Assembly: GCA_020726505.1 (NCBI GenBank)
Contig: JAHLEZ010000014.1
Coordinates: forward strand, 2,294,001 to 2,358,000
Length of the DNA: 64,000 nt
Direction: 5' to 3'
Source of the DNA: Leptodontidium sp. MPI-SDFR-AT-0119
Taxonomy: Eukaryota; Ascomycota; Leotiomycetes; Helotiales; Leptodontidiaceae
Each line of letters begins with the position of its first letter. Within the stretch, counting starts at the first letter, position 1. Below are positions 33,952 to 44,439 of this stretch, piece by piece. Position numbers and translations under genes: made by a program. Below the pieces are notes generated by a model. It worked only from the letters and a program-made list of their open reading frames with translations. It made no database searches and was not told the origin of the DNA.

Positions 33952-34695
33952 TTACCAAGAACTCTGCAACTGCTTCTGTCCCAATCTCCTCTGGCACTCG
34001 GAAACAATCTGCTCAAGGCACTGCTTCCGCTCCTCACTCGCATGCTGCGGAGGCGGTTCCTGAAAGACCAACACATGAACATCCCCAAACGCCTTCACAC
34101 GACCCATGATCCTTTCCACGCATCTCGCATCATCCCTTGCATTTGTCGTATGCTTAAGCATCTTCGTAAACCTGAGCTGCAATCTCACACTCTTCAAAAG
34201 CGGGAACTTCTCAGCAAGAGCCCGATAGCCTGCCGTGACTTTGCTTTGGTTTTCACCGAAGACAACCTCTGGGTATCGATCTTCGTTTACCAAGCACTGG
34301 AAATCTAAGATGTGAAAATGTGCGATTTTCTCAAGAGCACGTGGATTGGGCTTCTGCAACCAAGCTATGGAGTATGAGTGTGTGGTAGGAAGTGTATCGA
34401 AACCAAACGCGAACTCTGAGAATACGATCGCGAAGGCTTCGGCGTAGATCTGTTTGTTCACGCTCATTATGCATGTCGTCTGATCCGATTTAAGAAGCTG
34501 AAGAACTGGTCGATCGAACGAGATCCAATGGTGCCAATCCTTTGGGGGTTTGAATCGTCTAAAGTAGACTGAGTTGGCAGGGCCCTGCGTTGCAAGAGCT
34601 AAGGTCAATATCTGATGGCGGATCTCAGCAGGAAGGAGGAGAAGCGGTGATGGTAGGTTGTATTCCGGAAACATCTTGCTCTCGTGTGTGACCAT
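33952..34695 (-). CDS. 2EXR-domain protein
   Basis: Single exon, 247 aa from the ATG at 34695 (MVTHESKMFPEY); an in-frame ATG at 34752 would add 19 residues with no family match, so I prefer the inner one. The 2EXR start SPLLLLPAEIRHQILTLAL is clear, followed by LLKSDQTTCIMSVNKQIYAEAF, the usual 'old cells / large structure' segment of these proteins, and the strand LEKIAHFHILDF. The C-terminal half (FPLLKSVRLQLRFTKML, then DVHVLVFQ) is the usual amphipathic repeat area. Function of the family is unknown; the F-box-like start hints at protein-protein binding. It is the second 2EXR gene in this window; the one at 14449 has a frame problem and this one does not. Confidence 0.82.
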   Translation of the reverse strand: MVTHESKMFPEYNLPSPLLLLPAEIRHQILTLALATQGPANSVYFRRFKPPKDWHHWISFDRPVLQLLKSDQTTCIMSVNKQIYAEAFAIVFSEFAFGFDTLPTTHSYSIAWLQKPNPRALEKIAHFHILDFQCLVNEDRYPEVVFGENQSKVTAGYRALAEKFPLLKSVRLQLRFTKMLKHTTNARDDARCVERIMGRVKAFGDVHVLVFQEPPPQHASEERKQCLEQIVSECQRRLGQKQLQSSW

Positions 34696-34752
34696 GATGT
34701 AACAGAGATTTATTGTGAGAGAAGATTTCTTATACGTCAAGTTAGACAGCAA

Positions 34753-35617
34753 GGACTGAAGTTGTCGGAGATGTAGCCCTACCTGCTAGTACTGTGTACG
34801 TTACCGACCACCTGACTTGCGAGGACGAGAGCACAGCAGTCGAACTCAAGCTTTGAAGCCACAATACAGCTTAAGCTTCAGCCTCGAACACCAACTGCAC
34901 TTCCAATTCGCCGTCGAACGAGGACATAATCAAAAGAAATCCGAAGCGGGGGAGCTTCACAACGTGACTTGACGTCTATTTTCTTGGCGCTGACCTAGTT
35001 CCTAAGCGAGCCATTAGGGGGCAACTCAATTTCAACCCCAGGGCTGAACCCACCCAGCTGAACCTGCACCCCAAATACTACCAGTAACACCATGATCCTG
35101 TGCCAACGAACTTTATCATGCAGCATCTGTGTGTTTCCAGACTGGACATTGGGAAGTGCAATTGTCCGTGATAGGCGGTCTTTCAACGCTACGACACATC
35201 TGGAATCAGAGGGCTTGCTCTTGGACCTGAGAATCTCCGTGGGGCTGGCGGATAGCCTGTCAAAAGGGGTTTTGGTCTGTGCCTCCAATTTGCGTTGCAT
35301 TGTTGTGGCGGCAAGGTGTCAGCCCTAGGAGCTTATCTTCTGTTGTCTCGCACTTTCCATTTGATGCTTGTTTCTTGTTTCTTGTTGCTTGTTCCTTTGT
35401 TCCCGATCGCAACTTCCTCCTTGTCTGAAGTACTTGACTGGAGCCGAGTTGACTTGGAGTGAATTGATATCTCTTGAGCTGTTCACCTTTCGAGTAGCCG
35501 AACTATTTATTTCCCCTGCACTCTCAATCTTTCACCTCACTTCTTTCTTCCTCACATCCTTTGAGCATCTCTTCCAACCCTTCACCTAAAACAAGGGATC
35601 TCGAAGAGACAAGAAGA
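34753..35617. promoter_or_regulatory. Divergent promoter between 2EXR and SLATT genes
   Basis: No coding frame with a domain. The part before 35618 is rich in CTT/TTC, as expected for a fungal leader. Confidence 0.45.
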
Positions 35618-36349
35618 ATGTCCTCGACGCCCCGCTTCGAAGACAAGACAATGGATTCGCACGTCAGCGAAGACGGCCCCACTCCTCCTTCTATCAAGGC
35701 ACCCGTCCAAACCTCAAAACTCACTCCCGGTGTCACGACACTCTCCCATGACGCACTTGCTGACGTCCGTCGCGCCATCGGTGCCCCTCCCTACCGATTT
35801 GAGCAACCTTCCACTGCATCCCGCACCAGAATCCACAAGCATATTCCTGATGGCCTGTACAAAGCTACAATTCGAAAACGTCGCAAGGCTCAATTCTCGT
35901 ACTACTTCACTTCCACTTTATACAATACTTGCTTAGTTCTTCAAATTCTCCTCGGCGCTGCTCTCACGGCATTGGGATCTTCATCCAACAAGAACGGCAC
36001 CGCAATCACCATTCTCGCCGCAGCCAACACTGTCAATGCTGGTCTCGTCGCTTTGCTCCACAATTCAGGACTGCCAGGCAGGATCAGGAACGATTGGAAT
36101 GAGTATGATAAGGTCGAGATGTTTCTCGTCGAGGTCATGGACTCGGGCATTGTGGAGGATGGCATGAGTACGGCGGATGTAATTCAGACTTGCTTCGATA
36201 AGTTCTCAAATGCGAGAGCCACCGTTGAGAGGAACAAGCCGAGTTACTACAGTGGTGGTGCACCGACGGGCCTTGGGGCAGCTGGCCCTGGGGCAGCTGT
36301 GGGTACCGTGTCACCAGTGCTTGGGTTCAGTGGCAGGCGAGATGGATAG
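35618..36349 (+). CDS. Fungal SLATT-type two-TM membrane protein
   Basis: 243 aa from the first ATG (35618, MSSTPRFEDK); the frame is open further upstream but without ATG. The N-terminal ~60 residues are polar. A basic stretch (YKATIRKRRKAQFSYY, 81-96) precedes TM1 (about 99-119, LYNTCLVLQILLGAALTALG) and TM2 (about 126-148, TAITILAAANTVNAGLVALL). A cytosolic helix with RIRNDWNEYDKVE follows, then a flexible Gly/Pro tail. This two-helix layout with the basic pre-TM1 segment and the R.DW..Y....... helix matches the SLATT_fungal domain. In bacteria SLATT proteins are proposed pore-forming effectors of nucleotide-triggered immunity; what the fungal ones do is not established. No sensor partner gene (SMODS, SLOG, TIR) is visible next to it. 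Confidence 0.75.
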   Translation: MSSTPRFEDKTMDSHVSEDGPTPPSIKAPVQTSKLTPGVTTLSHDALADVRRAIGAPPYRFEQPSTASRTRIHKHIPDGLYKATIRKRRKAQFSYYFTSTLYNTCLVLQILLGAALTALGSSSNKNGTAITILAAANTVNAGLVALLHNSGLPGRIRNDWNEYDKVEMFLVEVMDSGIVEDGMSTADVIQTCFDKFSNARATVERNKPSYYSGGAPTGLGAAGPGAAVGTVSPVLGFSGRRDG

Positions 36350-38590
36350 GTGGATGAAGGATGCTGGAGATATGTTTGCTGTCAGGTGTCGAGTGGAGTT
36401 GTAGGCATGATGCCATGCTGCCTAGCCAAGTTTGCTTTTTTGTGTAGGAATACGAATGGTACGGGTGGTACATGATCCTAGTCTGTGCTGTCTTGAACGT
36501 TAGGTGATGATTAATGCCATCAAGTTGAAATACGAACATACCCAAACAAGGATTTCCTCCCTTGAAATTCTGCAAACTTTCGTTTTTACCAATGGTAATA
36601 AATACATCTTGGACCAACTCTTATGACATCGAAGAGAACCCAGGGGTTTCGATTATTTGCTGACTTTTAGATTGAGTCGTGCAGAGAATAAATCCTCTTC
36701 GAATTTTGGGTCCGTTGAGCTAGGATCGAGGTCCAGGGTAGAATGAGATTTAGTATAGCAACATATTTATTCTCGGCAATGACTCTAAATGACTTGGATT
36801 TTGGTATGGTAGCAGCAGCTGGTTAGAGGGTGCATCGACAGCGAACAAATCGAACCGTTTGGCTGGCAAATTTCAACGAGAAGAAAGTTTACTAGTTTGC
36901 GAGCTGTAGGAGAAAGCCAAAAGCCAGTGGTGAGGTGTTTTAGCTGGCCGTTTGATATGTAATGGCGAGATATCACTGGCAACCCGAGCTTTCAATGGAA
37001 AGGAATGGCTTGCTCTCAGCTCGCTCATAAACCTTCTGGATCGAGTCCATATTCCTCTCGCTTAGCATCAGTGACTTGTTTCTGCTGTAGTGCAGTATAT
37101 TCTGCGGAATCTGACGATGAGGTACAGTACATACCATGGAGTCTAGATTTGAAGCGCGAAGATGCAATGGCTGAAGACAGCTTCATGCAGGTCGGCGGAG
37201 GGTTCATGGAGCGGCACAAGCTCCGGTCTGATTTTTAAGTGAGCCCAGGGAAGGCTCCCTCATGTAAGTAATTCATGGCGATCCACAAGGATAAGATGCT
37301 GTTGAACTGATCTGGAAGTGGCCAATTAATCGAGGCCGTGAGAGTGTGGATTCCGGCAAGCACCTACCAATACCGCTTAGCGAAGACCCTTTTGATACTC
37401 CATAGAAGAAAATTAGGCTTTCTCAGATCAATACAATCAATGCTAGAGATCCAAAATTGATAAGCTACCAAACTGTCGAAATGAAGAGACAATGATACTT
37501 AGAGAACACATCACGAAGACTATCTAACCTATAATAACACGGATATAACGAAGGCAGACGTCGACGAGACTGAGCTGTGTACGAATTTGATAAATTGACA
37601 ATGTAAACATTTGACAAAGATAAAAGATATTAACCCTCGGTTAACACTCTGTGATTATATCGCGAACCAACGTAATCGCATTCAAATCCAGATATCCATA
37701 CTCCAACAGAACAATTTATGGTTTTCCTTTGACAATCAAAGCTCAACTAAGTTCTTTCAGAGCGATGGATTAGAAGGATGCATCGAAATAATCTACGAAG
37801 GCCGCCGTCTCTGGTGAAAGTTGGATACTTGTTGCCGGTAGCGGAAGAAGTGGAACGAGAAAGGCGGACTTCATCTCCTCTTCCTTGTTCTCTCTGCTGC
37901 AAATTTAATATTCCATAAGCAGAAAGCTTGACCTGCAGGCCTGCAAGTCTGACCGAACCGACCAACCAAACCCAAGATATGCCAGCCGTGGGGGGGCCAA
38001 ACATCCGAGAAACTGCTGTGTTGATCGCCATGACATTCAAGACATTCTAGTCGGTGAGTCGCTGCTGGAAATGTTTACTATTACAGGAAGTTAATGATTG
38101 AGCCTCGATTCCGTGCTAACGCGGATTTAGATGTCGGTGTCCCTGTTCATCATGGATGGAGTCTTCCAGTTGATGTTGACTGGCTGTAGAAAAGAGATAT
38201 CTGCGCTGTGCCTTTTCGCTTGGCTCAACCTCAGCCTGAAGGCCCGACCCCAAAGACATTTCCATGCAGTCTCAACATCGGATTTCACTCGGATTCAAGA
38301 TTTCTACATCTACCTACCCCATGCACGAGTAAGCAGCATACTTCCATAATACACCTCGCAAGACTGCATAGGTCCGAGACCTTTGCTATTCAGGAACGCT
38401 GCTTCCTATGATCAGCTCTGCCACGATTGTTGTGTATCGTGTGCATGAGGTAGATAGGTGAGGCAGGCAGGTGGAATAAATATACATCTTCTTCTCGTCG
38501 CAGATCGACTTTTAGACCTCTCAGATCTGCTTGTATCTTACAGATTGTTATTTTACATTTGCTTGCTAAGTAACAACGTCTTTCTCTTCG
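36350..38590. other. Gene-free stretch, 2.2 kb
   Basis: Frames are short and without domains on both strands. I see no RNA gene or repeat family. It could hold unrecognised remnants. Confidence 0.45.
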
Positions 38591-38599
38591 AAAGCAGTG

Positions 38600-40364
38600 T
38601 TCATTCAACGCAGCACAAGCATGGATTCAGCCGGGGCTACCAGAAAACCATGGCCAACGCAAACACGGAGTTCCAATTTGTGAACTCCACACTTTCATGC
38701 CCCACCGTCCCTCAGGACCTCGCAGTCTGATCAATGATCCGGAAACAGGCGATGAAGCAAACCTCAGCCGCACGAAAACGAAATGGGAATTATGGAAAGC
38801 ACAATTTACGACAGTACCCCATATTCTTGTACGAGAAAGGTGTTGTCAAGGTTGAACCGACTGGTCATGTGCGGATTCTTGAGTCAGATCTTCGAGAGCA
38901 TGATGTTCAAGTCATATCCCAGGAGGGAGTCAAAAACCCATCAACTATCAAGGCTAAGCGAGTACCATCAGATGAACGTCAGGAAGACACTGCCATCATA
39001 CAGGATCGATGTATAGGGAAAGTTGTCTTATCTGAACTCATCCCTCGAAGTCCATCCGCCAAAGGGTTTGAATTGACTTGCTCAAAAGCCAATTTCAACG
39101 TCCTGCTCTTGTCAAGCTTAGCAACTCTGCATACCTGTCGTCCTGTTCGTCAGCTTCTGTCTCAGGATCCAAGCCGTCTCGTTGTCCAACTCCAAGCCCA
39201 TAGGCGCTGCTCATACTTCACATACATACCCTCACGCTACGACGATGTTGCTTGTCTGAGAGATGCAATCGATTGTGTGATGGCGCGAACTAAGCAGATT
39301 GTCTCTCCTGACAAGGCATCGGAACGCGGAGTCATCAGGATCTATGTGACGGCTCTGAGAAGCTTACAAGCAGCTCTAAACGACCCGGAACAGAGACTTA
39401 AGCCCGAGGTTCTGTGTGCCACCGAGATTCTAGCACTTTATGAGGTACTATCCTTCTTCAAGTACCATCGATCTATTACTCATAGGTGTCAAGCTTCTCG
39501 ATCCATCAGGAGAGGCAGCGTGGGTTCGACACGCAGCAGGAGCCGCAAGACTGATTCAGCTCAGAGGACCGCGAAGTTTCAAGACGGATTTTGAGAAGGC
39601 ATTGTTCGTGGCACAATGTATATCGATTGTAAGACGGCCTCAAAATACTAAGAATGCTTGCTAATTCTCAAGAGGCAACAGAAGGAGTGTTAAATTCAGA
39701 GCGGTGTTTTCTCGAGCAAAATTGTTGGCAAGAAACATTAAGATCAGTCATCGAACCAAAAGCTTTGATAACAGATAGGAGCGAAACCGTCATCTCGCTC
39801 ACTATGCTGAAGAGTTTTCTACCAGGAGCTTTTGTCGATGTTACAACCGTGGTTTGCAACAACAGGCATCCCGATCCTGAATATCTCGACAGCCTTATCA
39901 TTCGAATACGCCGATTGCGTGACGATTTCTTGGAGTGGAATATGCGATACTAAGCCATACTTCCTCAATGCAGTCTAGAACCTGGGAGCTTAGATCATGA
40001 TAGTCATTGCAAAGTGTTCTCGCACTATCTATCCTCAATCATGATTGTTCAGCGTATGCTAGCATGTATCTCTCCAACAGAGAGGAAGCAGATTGCGGGG
40101 GAGACTGAAGTTCTAGTAGCCCAGATGCTGGAACTGGAGCTTGAGGCGGCGGCTTCACCAACGAATGTTTTCATAGCGCTCACTGTTGTCGTCTCTCATA
40201 CCGTGAATGTGACAGCGGACGATTGGAGCGGGAGTGAGAACGCAGACGATTCAACAGGGCTGATTGAAAGGAAGAAGCTGGTGCGGTGGTGTAACATACT
40301 AGGCAGGAATATGCTTGAAAAGGAGCACCCTCGAGAAGGTCGAGAAATGTTTCTACCAAGCTAG
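38600..40364 (+). pseudogene. Broken Zn2Cys6-family transcription factor
   Basis: The middle and C-terminal parts match one family of fungal C6 regulators: YDDVACLRDAIDCV, TALRSLQAALNDPEQRLKPE, ATEILALYE, LLDPSGEAAWVRHAAG, AARLIQLRGP, CFLEQNCWQETLRSVI and MLACISPTE. Two normal introns join these pieces in frame (39445-39493, 49 nt; 39629-39674, 46 nt). The lesions are: an in-frame TAA at 39951-39953 in the middle of LRDDFLEWNMRY..ILPQCSLEPG, after which the same frame stays open to 40364; and a ruined N-terminus, where only KHGFSRGYQKT remains of the zinc cluster, with serine where the last cysteine (GFxCxGY) belongs, followed by a TGA at 38728-38730 and frame changes. The TAA is one transition from CAA. 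Gene function in DNA binding must be lost. Confidence 0.75.
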
Positions 40365-41198
40365 CAACACACACGAAATCGTCTCTCAACCGTCTATATA
40401 ACAATACAGAAGCAATCAGTATGTACCGTCCTAACTGTTTCTTTGCTTTGACCTCGAAAATGCGATGTGCAACAAAAGGTCAGCAATTCAAGGATCCCCT
40501 ACTAATTTTGGTCTTCCTCGCTTGGCTGAATAGGGAGGAAGATGGCTAATTTTGGCGGCGAGAATTTAGCCTGGGGCTTATCTTGACATTACCATGGTAT
40601 GAAAAGCTCAAACCCACCTGAAAGGACATTCCCAAACGATATCTCTATGCACTCATGACACTAATGAGATTTATCTTGAAGATAACCTTCTGTCAACAAA
40701 TCACTCTTCACTGCCAAGTAAGCGAGAGAGACCCATCTATTATTGCTGAGACGCGAGACCGAGTCAGGATTTGTTTATTCCCAGAAATCGACCAACATGT
40801 GGAAATATTCCCGAAGGAATACCCACGGATCGAGGTAAAGATTCTTTTCGAATCTGTACCTCGCATGAATTACAAGCAGAACAATCTTATGAAATCGCAC
40901 GTGCGACTTCCCCTGACACAATTCTAGCCTCGGCTCTCCGCGTTTCAATCAACAACACAACCGACGGAGCCTCGCAAACCCCGGTTTCTCCTCCATCTTT
41001 ACCCCACGGACTAGCAGTACAAGTAAAGACTAATATTGCACCTCTAATTTTTGTAAGTACATTTCTCACATATGTACATGGGAAAGTTTATTTCTCGTCT
41101 TCCTCTCATTTAACTACCCTCGCATCACCAAGATACTGTACAAATAAGATCCTACATTTATTCGCATTCCCAATTGCCTGTGGAAACAAACCGCAATC
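40365..41198. other. Intergenic, promoter of the nitronate monooxygenase gene
   Basis: Two ~90-150 codon frames overlap here in different phases (40655-41220) without a recognisable domain; I leave them uncalled. Confidence 0.45.
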
Positions 41199-42251
41199 AT
41201 GGCATCCCAAGGCCCCATAACCACCTCCCTCACCACCCTCCTCAACATCAAGCACCCCATCCTCCTCGCCGGCATGGCACGTACATCCGGCGGTCCCCTC
41301 GCCGCAGCCGTGTCCAACGCAGGCGGACTAGGTTGCATCGGCGGGTTAGGATATACACCCAAGCAACTCCGCGAGATCATCCACGAGCTCAAAGCCAACC
41401 TCGCCTCGCCCTCCCTCTCATTCGGCGTAGATTTGGCCCTCCCTAAAGTAGGCGAGGGAGCGAGGAAGACGAATCATGATTATACGAATGGCCAGCTCGA
41501 TGATCTGATCACAGTCACTATTGAAGAGGGCGCGAAGCTATTCATCAGCGCGGTGGGCATCCCACCTCCACATGTCATCAAACGACTTCACGACGCAGGG
41601 ATCTTGATCATGAATATGGTCGGGGCGCCGAAACACGCGAAGAAAGCTCTTGATGCTGGCGTCGATATTGTGTGTGCTCAGGGCGGCGAGGGAGGTGGTC
41701 ATACGGGCGATATCCCGAACTCGATTCTGATTCCTGCTGTGGTGGATGTGGCCAGGCAGTATAAGCCTAAGATGCTGAATGGGCAGACGGCGCTCGTTGT
41801 TGCTGCTGGCGGTATCTATAATGGGAGGAGTTTGGCGAGTAGTTTGATGCAGGGTGCTACTGGTGTGTGGGTTGGGACGAGGTTTGTGGCTTGTACCGAG
41901 GCTGGCTGTAGTCAGGCGCATAAGGAGGGTGTGGTGAGTGCTGCGTTTGAAGATACGGTTAGGACGCTGGTTGTAAGTGGAAGGCCATTGAGGACGAAGA
42001 GGAATGCGTGGATTGACAAGTGGGAGGCTCAGCCTGAGAAGATCAAGGAGTTGACAGAGAAGGGCGTCGTGCCGCTGGAGTATGATATGGAGAAGGGAAA
42101 TGATTTTGATATCCCACATTTGATGGGTGTTGTGGCAGGTGCCATCACAAATATCCAGCCGGCGAAGGTGATTGTCGATGAAATGGTTGCAGAGGCCGTT
42201 GACCAGTTGAAGGGAGCACAGAGTTTCTTGAGCAGTAAGAGTAAACTGTAG
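41199..42251 (+). CDS. Nitronate monooxygenase (2-nitropropane dioxygenase type)
   Basis: Single exon, 350 aa. A flavin-binding TIM barrel: the substrate strand HPILLAGMARTSGGPLAAAV near the N-terminus, AGGLGCIGGLGYTP (41-54), GVDIVCAQGGEGGGHTGD with the catalytic-base histidine 168, and the FMN phosphate region VAAGGIYNGRSLASSLM plus GATGVWVGTRF. The C-terminus (about 285-350) is the usual cap. These enzymes oxidise nitronates such as propionate-3-nitronate with FMN and O2, detoxifying them in the cytosol or mitochondrion. There is no intron and no targeting peptide. Length is typical. Neighbours do not suggest a pathway. Confidence 0.92.
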   Translation: MASQGPITTSLTTLLNIKHPILLAGMARTSGGPLAAAVSNAGGLGCIGGLGYTPKQLREIIHELKANLASPSLSFGVDLALPKVGEGARKTNHDYTNGQLDDLITVTIEEGAKLFISAVGIPPPHVIKRLHDAGILIMNMVGAPKHAKKALDAGVDIVCAQGGEGGGHTGDIPNSILIPAVVDVARQYKPKMLNGQTALVVAAGGIYNGRSLASSLMQGATGVWVGTRFVACTEAGCSQAHKEGVVSAAFEDTVRTLVVSGRPLRTKRNAWIDKWEAQPEKIKELTEKGVVPLEYDMEKGNDFDIPHLMGVVAGAITNIQPAKVIVDEMVAEAVDQLKGAQSFLSSKSKL

Positions 42252-42471
42252 AGGATGCCATGGCAGATTTCACATTTAGTAATACAATTCCATCTTCAAG
42301 AGATATTCTTAAATCTTTCAATTGTATTACAGATTATGCACCTATGCCCCAACACCAATTCACCCAACACCAATTCACTAGCAGCGAGCGCTTCGCATGC
42401 TTTATATAACGCCAATTATCTATGACCCTCCACTACCCAATGCCCCGACATGAAATCAAAGAGTCTCATAC

Positions 42472-43785
42472 TCAGCTGAAGTGTGGTAATCTGGCGGGTA
42501 TGAAGTCTTCCTGACTATCCTCGATAGTCCCTGACCCAGAGCGGATATGGTCTGGTAAAGCTTCCGTGTTTGGAGACGCCGAATTCTCAACATGAACCTC
42601 ATCCGATGTAGGTATGTTCTCGACCTGGGTGGGCTCCGTTTTAGTCTCTGAAATGGACTCTATAGGTTCTCCAGCGTGAAGTCCACGCTCAACAGCCAGC
42701 TTTACTGCGGCTTGTCTCTTCCTTTCAACTTCCATTTCTTCCTCATGCCGTATCCTCTCCTCCTCATGTTGCAAATCCGACAATGATGGCGTTTCCACCA
42801 TGCCTGAACTTTGTAAATCTGGAGTCTGTGGCAGCGAAGTAGAGCTTGTGCGGTGTACAGATGGTCTCGATTGTGATGACTGGGTAGTCCTGGACATCGT
42901 TCTCGATACAGTCCTGGACCCAGATGGTCTCTTGCCTTTACCAACCTTTGCTTTCCCACTACTCCTATCATCCGTTGTTGTATTGGTCATCCTTCTCTCT
43001 AATACCATGGCGAATTCGTCGCTTAAAGGTACCGCATCATCTTCTCCATCACTGGGGAAAAGATCCCCACGCGATCGCATCGAGTCTGTCGTCTCGCCTG
43101 AACTTGCAGTAGAACTCCGGTTCCTATTATGGCCTTTCCGTTTGATCCCACCATCGTCACTCTGGTCATCAGGTATAAGCGGTTCTCCCTCCTCGTCATG
43201 AAACTCGGAGCGCTGTGCTCCTGGGTGGTCTTGCAAGTCTGCTGCACTCGGCTTATATCTCAATGTCCCACCCAACTTAAATGGCAGTCGTCCCAAGAAT
43301 CCTAGTGCACTCGTACTCGGTATGACAGTCGGGTCCGGCTCGAGACTTTTTCGCCTCCCCCGCGTGCCGTAACTCATCCCCCTCTTTCTCCTGGGTGCTT
43401 GATTGACTCCTGTACTTGGCCCGCTGTGCGATCCGCTCCCTGCCAGCAGTCTGTCCAGCTCATCGTTTCCCCAGCTTCCTCCTAGTAGCCCTCCACTACT
43501 GCCACCATCGTCTTCATCCCAATCATCATAGAAATCAAAACTCAATTCCGCCCTTCCCCTCGTCCGTCCTCTTTCTCGTATGCGCCGCGCGCGTTCTTCG
43601 CGGTCTGGGAAACAAGGGGCGGTGCATTGTTCGAAGCTGGATTCGATTGAGGAGAAGCAGGGGTTTATGTATCTGTGCTGGAAGGTCCAGATGCCTGCAG
43701 CCGCAGTTTCAGTTGCATTCTCAGCATTCTGAGAGAATTGGTTCCAGGTCTGTCTGTATCGAGGATCTTCGAGAAGAGATGCCAT
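42472..43785 (-). CDS. Conserved fungal protein, largely disordered
   Basis: Single exon, 437 aa. The N-terminal ~75 residues are the conserved part: MASLLEDPRYRQTWNQFSQN, ENATETAAAGIWTFQHRYINPCFSS and SSFEQCTAPCFPDREERARR. This Cys/Arg-containing opening recurs in fungal hypothetical proteins. After DFYDDWDEDD the protein is low-complexity: Gly/Ser-rich, then basic (RRKRGMSYGTRGRRKS), with a short LGFLGRLPFKLGGTLRYKPS block, then Ser/Thr-rich and a Glu/Arg-rich helix (LSDLQHEEERIRHEEEMEVE) that may form a coiled coil. No signal peptide or TM. Function unknown; I recognise only the conserved start. Confidence 0.75.
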   Translation of the reverse strand: MASLLEDPRYRQTWNQFSQNAENATETAAAGIWTFQHRYINPCFSSIESSFEQCTAPCFPDREERARRIRERGRTRGRAELSFDFYDDWDEDDGGSSGGLLGGSWGNDELDRLLAGSGSHSGPSTGVNQAPRRKRGMSYGTRGRRKSLEPDPTVIPSTSALGFLGRLPFKLGGTLRYKPSAADLQDHPGAQRSEFHDEEGEPLIPDDQSDDGGIKRKGHNRNRSSTASSGETTDSMRSRGDLFPSDGEDDAVPLSDEFAMVLERRMTNTTTDDRSSGKAKVGKGKRPSGSRTVSRTMSRTTQSSQSRPSVHRTSSTSLPQTPDLQSSGMVETPSLSDLQHEEERIRHEEEMEVERKRQAAVKLAVERGLHAGEPIESISETKTEPTQVENIPTSDEVHVENSASPNTEALPDHIRSGSGTIEDSQEDFIPARLPHFS

Positions 43786-44439
43786 CGCGGATGAGTGATG
43801 ATGGTGCCAAGGCTACGTGAGGTCAAAGATTCGAGGCATGTGATTCGCAGGGAGATGGTCACTGGCTTGCGTTTATGGTCGATGGCATGGGTGCGGTACG
43901 GTATGTCGAGTTCCCCAACATTCTGTGTTGGGATTGAGAGAGGACGCTGTCAGAACTGCTTTCAGTCCCGTCCGTAAATCAGTGGAGTTTGGGTTGGGGT
44001 TGGGGTTGGGGAAGCTGAGGGTCGCCTTAGGCACGAAGTGGGACTCCGACTCCTTAGCGGGTTTCGGAAGATCGTCGGCAATTTTGTGCTCGCCTCGCTT
44101 GCCTTCCATAGGGCTGAAAACAAACCTGCGAGGATCAGTAGATAGCCCATCAACTTCGATGCAGGGCCAAAAAGCAGAAGGTTAATTGTAGGTACTTTAT
44201 TTTTGTCGAAGCCTTGGGTTGTATTGCCAAAAGTTCTAAAACACCAATCATCAAAATGAGCAACGCAACTGGACAACTCCAGGGAGACTCGAATTCTGGT
44301 GATCTCGGTACCATCCTCAAACAGAACACATCAGGAATAGATCCACTACAAAGTTCTAAGATAAGCAAGACCTCATCGTACACACAAGAAAATAAAGGTC
44401 CCAACGCCCAAAACACCTCACAGCCCTACCAGCCGACCA
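43786..44439. other. Intergenic between two minus-strand genes
   Basis: Promoter and leader of the 42472-43785 gene and 3' end of the next one. A minus frame (43962-44276) has a hydrophobic stretch but no support as a gene. Confidence 0.4.

Noticed and set aside
40655..41220. Plus-strand frames before the nitronate monooxygenase gene
   Set aside because: Short, in conflicting phases and without domain; more likely leader and promoter.
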